From positions 1-10,554 of the forward strand of contig JASLFJ010000095.1 in assembly GCA_030150665.1 (NCBI GenBank): 10,554 nt of DNA, read 5' to 3'. Position numbers and translations under genes: made by a program. This stretch comes from Enterococcaceae bacterium (GTDB lineage Bacteria > Bacillota > Bacilli > Lactobacillales > Catellicoccaceae). Below are positions 1 to 6,183 of the stretch, piece after piece. The notes under the pieces were generated by a model. The model saw only the letters and a list, made by a program, of their open reading frames with translations. It was not told the origin of the DNA and ran no database searches. Position 1 is the stretch's first letter. Every line of letters starts with the position of its first letter.

Positions 1-127
1 CAAAGCTCATTCATAAGTAGTAAATTAGTAGTAAATTGAGTGGTTTTGACCTTGATAAAGTGTGATAAGTCCAGTTTTTATGCGGATAACTAGATTTTTA
101 TGCTATTTTTTGTATAAAAATTTATAT
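1..127. other. Non-coding left edge with short direct repeats
   Basis: No gene can be supported here. An 11-bp unit AGTAGTAAATT occurs twice in direct tandem (16-26 and 27-37). TTTTTATGC occurs twice (75-83 and 95-103) and TGATAA twice (53-58 and 63-68). The plus-strand frame starting at base 1 stays open only to a TGA at 37-39, so it could be the last twelve codons of a plus-strand gene converging on trpS, but that is too short to identify. On the minus strand an ATG at 14 runs off the edge without a ribosome binding site. The most economical reading is the intergenic space beyond the trpS terminator. Confidence 0.4.
16..37. repeat. 11-bp tandem direct repeat, two copies
   Basis: AGTAGTAAATT is repeated exactly and without a spacer. 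It lies outside any supported gene, and no function can be assigned from two copies in AT-rich DNA. Confidence 0.6.
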
Positions 128-181
128 AAAAAAATAGTTAAACTTTTATATGGTTTGCCATAAAAATTTAACTATTTTTTG
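128..181 (-). terminator. Rho-independent terminator after trpS, probably bidirectional
   Basis: Outer arms of 14 bp pair perfectly (AAAAAATAGTTAAA at 129-142 with TTTAACTATTTTTT at 167-180). An inner stem pairs TATGG with CCATA around a TTTG loop at 154-157, with one A-A mismatch and a small bulge further out. Both flanks become T-runs in the outgoing direction, so either strand would yield a hairpin followed by U residues. On the minus strand it begins 21 nt after the trpS stop codon. The paired bases are mostly A-T apart from the G-C pairs near the loop, so folding is weaker than in GC-rich terminators, but its length compensates. Confidence 0.85.
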
Positions 182-201
182 TTTTTAATCTTATTTTCTT
201 A

Positions 202-1215
202 TTAAATGATATTTAATCCAATCGCGTTTCTAACTTGATCAAGCGTTTCTGTGGCAACTCGGTCAGCTTTTTCAGAACCTTCTTTCAAAATAGTTAATAA
301 GTATCCTTTATCTTTGGCTAACGCTTCTCTTTTTTCTCTAATTGGATTTAATGTATCCAACATCAGTTCTAATAAATATTTTTTAAGTTTGACATCACCT
401 AATCCACCACGTTGATAATGAGCTTTTAATTCATCTAAGTAGGCTTTATTAGGACAAAAAATATCTAAATAGGTAAATACAACATTCCCTTCGACTTGTC
501 CTGGATCTTCTACTCGAATGTGGTTAGGATCTGTATACATCGCCATTACTTTTTGTTGAATAGTTTTTTCATCATCTGCTAAATAAATTCCGTTATTTAA
601 AGATTTACTCATTTTAGCCTTTCCGTCAATACCTGGAACTCGTCCTTGACCTTTATCAGGAATAAGAGCTTCTGGTTCTACTAAAAAATCAGTTTGATAA
701 GTATGATTAAAACTTCTAACAACTTCACGTGTCTGTTCAATCATTGGTAGCTGATCTTCTCCGACAGGCACAATATTGGCTTTAAAAGCGGTAATATCTG
801 CAGCTTGGCTTACAGGATAGATTACAAAACCCGCAGGAACTCCTGCACCAAAATCTTTTTGTTGAATTTCACTTTTAACAGTTGGATTCCGCTCTAAACG
901 AGCAATACTTACTAAATTTAAATAGTGAATAGTCAGTTCATATAAAGCAGATATTTGAGATTGTAAGAAAATGGTAGACTCTTTTGGATCAATTCCTACA
1001 GCTAAATAATCAAGAAGGACTTCTAATACATTTTCTGAAATTTTCTCAGGATGCTTTGCATTGTCAGTAAGGGCCTGTTGATCGGCAATCATAATGTAAC
1101 TGTCATATTTTCCTGTATTTTGCAGTAATACTCTATTTTTTAAAGATCCGATATAATGTCCTAAATGTAATTTTCCAGTTGGACGATCTCCTGTAAGCAA
1201 AATTTGTTTTTTCAT
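202..1215 (-). CDS. trpS: Tryptophanyl-tRNA synthetase (TrpRS)
   Basis: Cytosolic class I aminoacyl-tRNA synthetase that activates tryptophan with ATP and loads it on tRNA-Trp. The 337-residue product has the usual length. The Rossmann-fold HIGH signature appears as HLGH at residues 17-20, following TGDRPTGKL. The KMSKS loop is exact at 201-205, and GEDQ at 152-155 lies in the region contacting ATP and tRNA. The N-terminal TGDRPTGKLHLGH form and the SLNNGIYL stretch after KMSKS are typical of the streptococcal/Lactobacillales TrpRS subgroup. The ATG is preceded by AAGGAGGA at a 6-nt gap, so the start is secure. The gene is last in the run, 65 nt after coaE and ahead of a strong stem-loop. The short leader has no room for a T-box, so no tryptophan-sensing leader is visible. 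Confidence 0.97.
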   Translation of the reverse strand: MKKQILLTGDRPTGKLHLGHYIGSLKNRVLLQNTGKYDSYIMIADQQALTDNAKHPEKISENVLEVLLDYLAVGIDPKESTIFLQSQISALYELTIHYLNLVSIARLERNPTVKSEIQQKDFGAGVPAGFVIYPVSQAADITAFKANIVPVGEDQLPMIEQTREVVRSFNHTYQTDFLVEPEALIPDKGQGRVPGIDGKAKMSKSLNNGIYLADDEKTIQQKVMAMYTDPNHIRVEDPGQVEGNVVFTYLDIFCPNKAYLDELKAHYQRGGLGDVKLKKYLLELMLDTLNPIREKREALAKDKGYLLTILKEGSEKADRVATETLDQVRNAIGLNII

Positions 1216-1221
1216 GAAATA

Positions 1222-1229
1222 TCCTCCTT
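1222..1229 (-). promoter_or_regulatory. Strong ribosome binding site of trpS
   Basis: On the minus strand this reads AAGGAGGA, nearly the full anti-16S complement, 6 nt before the ATG. It is the strongest ribosome site in the window and fits high, independent translation of a housekeeping synthetase. Confidence 0.85.
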
Positions 1230-1266
1230 AAATAAATATATCGTTAATGATTTATTGATGATCCAT

Positions 1267-1295
1267 ATTATACTATAAATCTATTGATTTTTATA
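1267..1295 (-). promoter_or_regulatory. Possible weak sigma-A promoter for trpS
   Basis: A perfect TATAAT lies on the minus strand at 1272-1267, about 50 nt before the trpS start. At 17-nt spacing the -35 position holds TATAAA, a poor match to TTGACA, and there is no TG extension before the -10. The -35 would fall inside the end of coaE. Read-through from coaE could equally supply trpS. Confidence 0.3.
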
Positions 1296-1892
1296 TTGCT
1301 GACGAATGCTTGTCAACACTTGTTGAATTTCTTTTTTTGTATATGCGAAATCATAGTTATTATTAATTTGAAAATCTGCTTGCTGTTTTTTTAAAGATAA
1401 AGGATATTGACTACGTATTTTTTTTAATGCATATTCTTTTGAAATTTGATCGCGTTGCATCAACCTATGACACTGAACATCTTCATCTACCCAAACTAAA
1501 ATAACTGCATCAACTAATGATTCATATTTTTTTTCATATAATAAGGGGATGTCTAAAAAGATATAATCAAATCCTTGACTTTGGTACATCGCCATTAACG
1601 TCTTCATTTTATCTTTAATAGGTTGATCTAAAATAGCACCTAATTGCTCTCTTGCTTTAGTTGATGAAAAGATCAATTTCCCCAATTTTTCTCGATCTAA
1701 TTGTAAATCATTAATAAGATAATCTCTTCCAAATGTATCCGCAATATTTTCAAGTATTATAGGTTCTTGAGTAACTTCTTTTGCAATACAATCTGCATCA
1801 ATCACTATATATCCTTGTTCTTTTAAATAACTCGTTACTTTTGACTTTCCAGAGGCTATACCTCCTGTAATACCAATAAAATAGGTTTGCAT
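1281..1892 (-). CDS. coaE: Dephospho-CoA kinase
   Basis: Catalyses the last step of coenzyme A synthesis, ATP-dependent phosphorylation of the 3'-hydroxyl of dephospho-CoA, in the cytosol. The 203-residue length is normal. The P-loop GGIASGKS is at residues 10-17 after FIGIT, the Asp pair of IDAD is at 32-34, and the lid/substrate region LDIPLLYE is at 113-120. The arginines of RLMQRD (143 and 147) and the downstream Q-x-P-L-x-x-K / A-D-x-x-I-x-N block (162-178) complete the CoaE signature. Two small departures from the family as I remember it are Lys18 where Thr usually follows GKS, and Gln90 where an L-H-P histidine is common. The ATG follows AGGGAG (1901-1906) at 8 nt. It lies 18 nt after mutM, matching the polA-mutM-coaE order common in Bacilli. 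Confidence 0.95.
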   Translation of the reverse strand: MQTYFIGITGGIASGKSKVTSYLKEQGYIVIDADCIAKEVTQEPIILENIADTFGRDYLINDLQLDREKLGKLIFSSTKAREQLGAILDQPIKDKMKTLMAMYQSQGFDYIFLDIPLLYEKKYESLVDAVILVWVDEDVQCHRLMQRDQISKEYALKKIRSQYPLSLKKQQADFQINNNYDFAYTKKEIQQVLTSIRQQYKNQ

Positions 1893-1910
1893 CTCTCTGA
1901 CTCCCTATGA

Positions 1911-2762
1911 TCATTCTAAAAGATTAATCGTATTTTGACAGTTAGGACAAAAATGAGTCCCTCTATTGCCTACCTTTATTTTTTGAATAGATGTTTCACA
2001 TCGTAAACAAGAGGTTCCTTCTTTACCATAAACAGCTAATTGATCTTGATAAGTTCCGTGATTACCTAATGCATTTTTATATGTTCTCACTGTCGTGCCC
2101 CCGTAACGAACCGCATGATCAATAATTTGAATCGTATGATAAACTAATTGATCTACTTCTTGGATCGTCAGTGTATTTGTCAAACGTTCTGGATGCAATT
2201 TTGCAGCATATAAGATTTCATCTGCATAAATATTACCAATCCCTGCGATATATTCTTGATTTAATAAAAACAGTTTTAATTTTTGTTGTTTTTGCTTAAG
2301 CAATGGATATAAATAATCAACAGTTAACTCGCTTGCAGTAGGTTCTACTCCTAATTTTTTTATTGAAGGATAGTCATCAACAGCTTCACGATGCACAACA
2401 TCCATCGTCCCAAATTTTCGGACATCATGATAAATAAGTTGGCTTTGATCATCTAAAGTAAAAAAGATATGGGCATGTTTTTGTTCTTTTTCTGATAATA
2501 TTTGATTAGGTGCTAAATAAATATATTTCCCTTCCATACGTAGATGTGAAATTAAAGTAACATCTTGAATTTCAAACAACAAGTACTTGCCTCGACGGTT
2601 CACATCTAAAATCGGTTTGTTTAATAAATGATATTTAAACTCTAAAGGAGTAGGATATTTAATTATTGGCTCATAATGGATTGAGATCTCCCGAATAATT
2701 TTACCTTGAATGAGTGGCAAAAGCGTATTCTTTACCCCTTCTACTTCTGGAAGCTCTGGCAT
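1911..2762 (-). CDS. mutM: Formamidopyrimidine-DNA glycosylase (Fpg/MutM)
   Basis: Base-excision repair enzyme that removes 8-oxoguanine and formamidopyrimidines and cuts the resulting abasic site. The product starts MPELPEVE, with catalytic Pro2 and Glu3. This requires the ATG at 2762 rather than a GTG nine bases upstream, because Pro must be N-terminal after Met removal. AAGGAG at 2771-2776 sits 8 nt from this ATG, whereas the GTG overlaps that site. In the 283-residue protein, the beta-hairpin lysine is Lys59 in NRRGKYLLF, HLRMEGKY is at 73-80, and the helix-two-turn-helix signature GIGNIYADE is at 174-182. A complete Cys4 zinc finger (C252, C255, C272, C275; CX2CX16CX2C) carries the DNA-contacting Arg266. 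All catalytic elements are intact. polA lies 20 nt upstream, so the two are almost certainly co-transcribed. Confidence 0.97.
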   Translation of the reverse strand: MPELPEVEGVKNTLLPLIQGKIIREISIHYEPIIKYPTPLEFKYHLLNKPILDVNRRGKYLLFEIQDVTLISHLRMEGKYIYLAPNQILSEKEQKHAHIFFTLDDQSQLIYHDVRKFGTMDVVHREAVDDYPSIKKLGVEPTASELTVDYLYPLLKQKQQKLKLFLLNQEYIAGIGNIYADEILYAAKLHPERLTNTLTIQEVDQLVYHTIQIIDHAVRYGGTTVRTYKNALGNHGTYQDQLAVYGKEGTSCLRCETSIQKIKVGNRGTHFCPNCQNTINLLE

Positions 2763-2770
2763 TAATTTCA

Positions 2771-2776
2771 CTCCTT
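2771..2776 (-). promoter_or_regulatory. Ribosome binding site that fixes the mutM start
   Basis: AAGGAG on the minus strand is 8 nt from the ATG at 2762. The alternative in-frame GTG at 2771 begins with the last G of this site, so it cannot be served by it. This supports the start that puts proline at residue 2. Confidence 0.85.
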
Positions 2777-2782
2777 TTTTCT

Positions 2783-5473
2783 TTATTTAACATCATACCA
2801 TGAAGTTCCTGAAGAAATATCAACTTTCAATGGAACACTCAGTTGAGCAGCTTCTTCCATCACTTGTTTTACAATAGGCATTAATGTTACTGCTTCTTCT
2901 TTAGGACACTCTAAAATTAATTCATCGTGTACTTGTAATAATAATTTAGCTTCGCTTTGTACTTCTTTTAATTTTTTTTGTAAGGCCACCATTGCAATTT
3001 TTAAAATATCTGCTGCTGTTCCTTGAATAGGCGTATTAATAGCTGTTCGTTCAGCAAAAGAACGCGTATTATAATTTTTAGCATGAATATCTGGAATGTA
3101 TCTTCTTCGGTGATAAAGGGTCGTAACATACCCCTCCTTTTTAGCTTGAGCAATCATGTCATTCATATATGTTTTTACTTTTGGATATTGATCAAAATAA
3201 GTATCAATAATTTCTTGTGCTTGATATCTAGGGACATGAATATTTTGTGATAGACCGTAATCACTAATGCCATAAACAATACCAAAATTAACAGCTTTTG
3301 CTTGTCTTCTTAGCTCTGGTGTTACTTGTTGTTGTTTGGAGGTTAAAAAAAGACGTTGTGCAGTACTTGTATGTATATCTTCATCATCTAAAAATGCTTG
3401 AATTAGATGCGGATCTTGAGAGATGTGTGCTAAGATTCTAAGTTCAATCTGAGAATAATCTGCTGCAACAAGTACCCAATCTTTATGACTTGGAATAAAT
3501 GCTTTTCGAATGAGGCGTCCTTCTTCAGTACGAATTGGAATATTTTGTAAATTAGGGTCAACAGAGCTTAACCGCCCCGTCTGTGTTAAATTTTGCAAGT
3601 AACGTGTATGGATTTTCCCATCATCTTGAATCACTTTTAACATTCCTTCAACATAAGTCGATTGAAGTTTCATCAGTTGTCTATACTCTAAGATTAAATC
3701 AATGATCGGATGTTCTTGTTGTAATTGTTCTAAAACATCTACAGAAGTAGAGTAGCCTGTCTTTGTTTTTTTAATAACAGGTAAGTTTAACTCTTCAAAT
3801 AAAACGTGACCTAACTGTTGAGGAGAGTTAATATTAAAAGGTTCTTGAACATATTGATAAATATGCTCCTCTAAAGTACTTAACTTTTGTGTTAATATGT
3901 CTTTTAATTCATTGAACCAGTCATGATCGACACAAATTCCTTCTAGTTCCATCTGTGCTAATACATCAGCAACAGGTAACTCTATTTCAGTGAGTAAATC
4001 CCATTGTTGTTGTTGTTTTAAAGTCTTTACAATACGTGGATAAACAAAAATAAGTCCCATATATTTTTTTAATCCGTGGTCTTTAATAATATCTAATGCT
4101 GGAATATGATATTTTTTCCCTTTACCATAAATGGTTTCATCGGTATCAATTGCATGCGGAAGATAGTGACGAATCACTTCTGGTAATGTTCGTGCATTAA
4201 TATCTAAATCTGTCAAATAAAAGCCTAGGCTTATATCAAATACAACATGATCTAGCGTTGCTTGATAATGATTTAATAATACGAGATAAGCTTTTTTATC
4301 ATAGACAATTTTTTTAAATCGTGAATCACCTAACCAATTTAAAAACCACGTTGCTTCAGTCCAAGACAGATCTAAGCTATATAAATACTCATCCTCAGTC
4401 CCTACAATAAGCATTAATGGCTGTCCGTGATGGTAAGATGTACCAAACCATTCTATATGAAGATAATATGTTTTTGTTTCATCATATAAAAAGGCACAGT
4501 GTTCTTGAGTTAGCTCTTTAAACTGATGTTCTGTTAATGATTGGTAATCAGGAAGTTGAGGACTTAAGTGTTTTATATCTTTTTGAGATAAGAATAAATT
4601 ATTATCAGTTAAAAATGAATCAAAATTTAATGTTTGATAAAACTGATATAAAGCTTCTGTATTAATATGTGTCAGTTGATAAGCCAATTCATCTAAAGCA
4701 TGCATCAGCTTTGCTTTTGTATTAATAGTTGCTAAATGTTGGCTTAAAAATGCTTGTTCTTTATCTAATAATAGATTTTCTTTTTGTTTTGTTTTAGGAA
4801 ATTGATCAATATGATCATAAATTCCTTGCAAGGAATGATATTTGTGCAATAATTTTAACGCAGTCTTTTCACCAATTTTACGAACACCTGGAATATGATC
4901 TGATTTATCTCCAGCAAGTGCTTTCATATCAATCAGTTGTTTTGGGGTCAGTTGATACTCTTCTTGAATGATCTCTTCTGTATAATATTTCATTTCACTC
5001 ACGCCTTTTACCGTTAACGCTACGGTAATATTAGGACGAATGACTTGTAAAAGATCTTTATCTCCCGTTAAAATTGTTACTTGATATCCTTCATTTTGTG
5101 CTTTAATGGCATAACTTCCTAATATATCATCAGCTTCATAATCAGGGTGAGATTCATAAATAATTCCTAAAATATCTAACAGTTCCTTAACATAAGGAAA
5201 TTGTTCTTTTAATGCATCCGGAGTTTTATCTCTTCCTGCTTTGTAATCTTCATAGATTTGGTGTCGATAGGTTGCTTTTCCATGATCAAAAGCTACAAGC
5301 ACATGCGTTGGTTGTTCTTCTTTTAAAATGTTTTCTAACATTCGGTGAAATGTATAAATAGCTGAGGTATGGACGCCTTCTTTATTGGTAAATCGTTCAA
5401 GAGACGTATATAGTGCATAAAAACCACGGAAAACAAGACTATTACCATCGATTAATAATAATTTTTTATTCAT
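2783..5473 (-). CDS. polA: DNA polymerase I
   Basis: Gap-filling and primer-removing polymerase of replication and repair; 896 residues from the ATG at 5473. The N-terminal 5' nuclease (about 1-290) has LLLIDGNS (Asp9), AFDHGK (Asp63), YEADD (112-116), TGDKD (136-140) and GDKSDHIPGVRKIGEKTA (188-205, helix-hairpin-helix). The middle domain (about 310-480) resembles a 3'-5' exonuclease but lacks a D-x-E pair and the later metal-binding Asp, so it should not proofread, as in B. subtilis PolA. The polymerase domain has TGRLSS-DPNLQNIP (632-646), motif A DYSQIELR (Asp672), motif B RRQAKAVNFGIVYG (722-735) and motif C QVHDE (Asp850). Phe730 occupies the position governing ddNTP discrimination. A GTG-started 907-residue version is unlikely because its extra codons contain the ribosome site. 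It follows a terminator and heads the polA-mutM-coaE group. Confidence 0.98.
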   Translation of the reverse strand: MNKKLLLIDGNSLVFRGFYALYTSLERFTNKEGVHTSAIYTFHRMLENILKEEQPTHVLVAFDHGKATYRHQIYEDYKAGRDKTPDALKEQFPYVKELLDILGIIYESHPDYEADDILGSYAIKAQNEGYQVTILTGDKDLLQVIRPNITVALTVKGVSEMKYYTEEIIQEEYQLTPKQLIDMKALAGDKSDHIPGVRKIGEKTALKLLHKYHSLQGIYDHIDQFPKTKQKENLLLDKEQAFLSQHLATINTKAKLMHALDELAYQLTHINTEALYQFYQTLNFDSFLTDNNLFLSQKDIKHLSPQLPDYQSLTEHQFKELTQEHCAFLYDETKTYYLHIEWFGTSYHHGQPLMLIVGTEDEYLYSLDLSWTEATWFLNWLGDSRFKKIVYDKKAYLVLLNHYQATLDHVVFDISLGFYLTDLDINARTLPEVIRHYLPHAIDTDETIYGKGKKYHIPALDIIKDHGLKKYMGLIFVYPRIVKTLKQQQQWDLLTEIELPVADVLAQMELEGICVDHDWFNELKDILTQKLSTLEEHIYQYVQEPFNINSPQQLGHVLFEELNLPVIKKTKTGYSTSVDVLEQLQQEHPIIDLILEYRQLMKLQSTYVEGMLKVIQDDGKIHTRYLQNLTQTGRLSSVDPNLQNIPIRTEEGRLIRKAFIPSHKDWVLVAADYSQIELRILAHISQDPHLIQAFLDDEDIHTSTAQRLFLTSKQQQVTPELRRQAKAVNFGIVYGISDYGLSQNIHVPRYQAQEIIDTYFDQYPKVKTYMNDMIAQAKKEGYVTTLYHRRRYIPDIHAKNYNTRSFAERTAINTPIQGTAADILKIAMVALQKKLKEVQSEAKLLLQVHDELILECPKEEAVTLMPIVKQVMEEAAQLSVPLKVDISSGTSWYDVK

Positions 5474-5480
5474 AGAATAA

Positions 5481-5486
5481 CTCCTT
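5481..5486 (-). promoter_or_regulatory. Ribosome binding site that fixes the polA start
   Basis: AAGGAG on the minus strand lies 7 nt before the ATG at 5473. A GTG at 5506 is in frame, but this site would then be inside the coding region, and the extra eleven residues do not look like a PolA N-terminus. The ATG leads straight into LLLIDGNS. Confidence 0.85.
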
Positions 5487-5510
5487 AATTGATCAAACTT
5501 GAACACTTTT

Positions 5511-5537
5511 ATTTTATTTTAACATAAAATAAAACAA
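5511..5537 (-). promoter_or_regulatory. Possible weak promoter for polA, overlapping the apt terminator
   Basis: On the minus strand TTGTTT (5537-5532) is followed after 15 nt by TAAAAT (5516-5511), about 38 nt before the polA ATG. Spacing is short and both boxes are imperfect in very AT-rich DNA, so this is only a candidate. A promoter is expected somewhere here, because the apt stem-loop should block most upstream transcription. Confidence 0.25.
5512..5534. repeat. AT-only perfect inverted repeat in the polA leader
   Basis: TTTTATTTTA and TAAAATAAAA form 10-bp arms around an ACA loop. The right arm also supplies the U-rich tail of the apt terminator hairpin, so the two structures would compete in RNA. 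It may be only low-complexity sequence. Confidence 0.5.
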
Positions 5538-5563
5538 TCTAAGTACATGTGACTTAGATTGTT
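5525..5563 (-). terminator. Rho-independent terminator after apt
   Basis: A 12-bp perfect stem pairs AACAATCTAAGT (5533-5544) with ACTTAGATTGTT (5552-5563) around a 7-nt loop. On the minus strand it is followed by TTATTTTATG, a U-rich though interrupted tail. It begins 29 nt after the apt stop codon and separates the recJ-apt group from polA. The opposite flank is less T-rich, so it is best suited to the minus strand. Confidence 0.8.
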
Positions 5564-5592
5564 ATGAAATATGATCATAAATGACCTTAATT

Positions 5593-6114
5593 TTAAAATT
5601 CCATCAATGTAAAAATATCATACTCTTTATGAGCATTAATACGCTCACGTCCTTTTAAATCTTTAAGCTCCACTAAAAAAGCTAATCCAGCAACAATCCC
5701 GCCTAATTGTTCAACAAGTTCAATGGTTGCAGCCATCGTTCCTCCTGTGGCTAATAGATCATCACAAATCAGTACGCGCTGTCCTGGCACAATCGCATCT
5801 TTATGAAGCGCAAGAACTGCTTGCCCGTATTCTAAATCATAAGCGACTTCTACAGTCTCTCTTGGTAATTTCCCTTTTTTTCTTGCCGGAGCAAAACCAA
5901 TTTGTAAGGCATATGCCACTGGACAACCAACAATAAACCCACGTGCTTCAGGACCAACAATGACATCTACGTGTTTATCTTTAGCATAATCTACAATTTT
6001 ATTTGTTGCTTCATAATATGCAGGTCCATCAGCCATCAGCGGGGAAATATCTCGGAAAATAATCCCTTTTTCTGGATAATCTGGAATACTTGCAATTTTA
6101 TCTTTAAAATTCAT
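5593..6114 (-). CDS. apt: Adenine phosphoribosyltransferase
   Basis: Salvages adenine by joining it to phosphoribosyl pyrophosphate, giving AMP and pyrophosphate in the cytosol. At 173 residues it matches the family. The N-terminus has PDYPEKGIIFRDISPL (11-26), the APRT hallmark, and GPEARGF at 54-60 lines the base pocket. The flexible loop RKKGKLPRET (78-87) covers the active site, and the PRPP-binding signature VLICDDLLATGGT is at 114-126. The ribosome site is slightly unusual: GGAAGG (6126-6131) with an 11-nt gap to the ATG. It follows recJ by 69 nt, a pairing common in Bacilli, and is followed by a clear stem-loop, so it is the last gene of its operon. No purine riboswitch or PurR-like site is visible in the short upstream gap. 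Confidence 0.97.
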   Translation of the reverse strand: MNFKDKIASIPDYPEKGIIFRDISPLMADGPAYYEATNKIVDYAKDKHVDVIVGPEARGFIVGCPVAYALQIGFAPARKKGKLPRETVEVAYDLEYGQAVLALHKDAIVPGQRVLICDDLLATGGTMAATIELVEQLGGIVAGLAFLVELKDLKGRERINAHKEYDIFTLMEF

Positions 6115-6183
6115 ATATGATTCAACCTTCCTTTAATTAATACATAATTTCTTAAATCATCATCTTTTTCTATCAGGAATCGA

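Noticed and set aside
1216..1280. T-box or tryptophan attenuator ahead of trpS
   Set aside because: The leader is only 65 nt, with no T-box consensus, specifier stem or antiterminator/terminator pair. A short AATAAAT/ATTTATT pairing at 1231-1256 is too weak to claim.
1274..1316. TTGACA on the minus strand (1316-1311) as the -35 box of the TATAAT at 1272-1267
   Set aside because: The two boxes are nearly 40 nt apart, far beyond the 16-18 nt needed, and TTGACA lies within coaE coding sequence.
3023..3250. Plus-strand 75-codon open frame opposite polA
   Set aside because: It is antisense to the conserved polymerase domain of polA, whose motifs are unambiguous. The translation is low-complexity and lacks recognisable domains.
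5570..5579. 10-bp palindrome TATGATCATA near the apt stop as an operator
   Set aside because: It lies downstream of apt and before its terminator, a poor place for an operator. The core ATGATCAT also occurs at the coaE-mutM junction, and such AT-rich palindromes arise by chance.
5727..5936. Plus-strand 69-codon open frame opposite apt
   Set aside because: It lies wholly inside apt across the PRPP-binding motif, and no ribosome site or family resemblance is visible.
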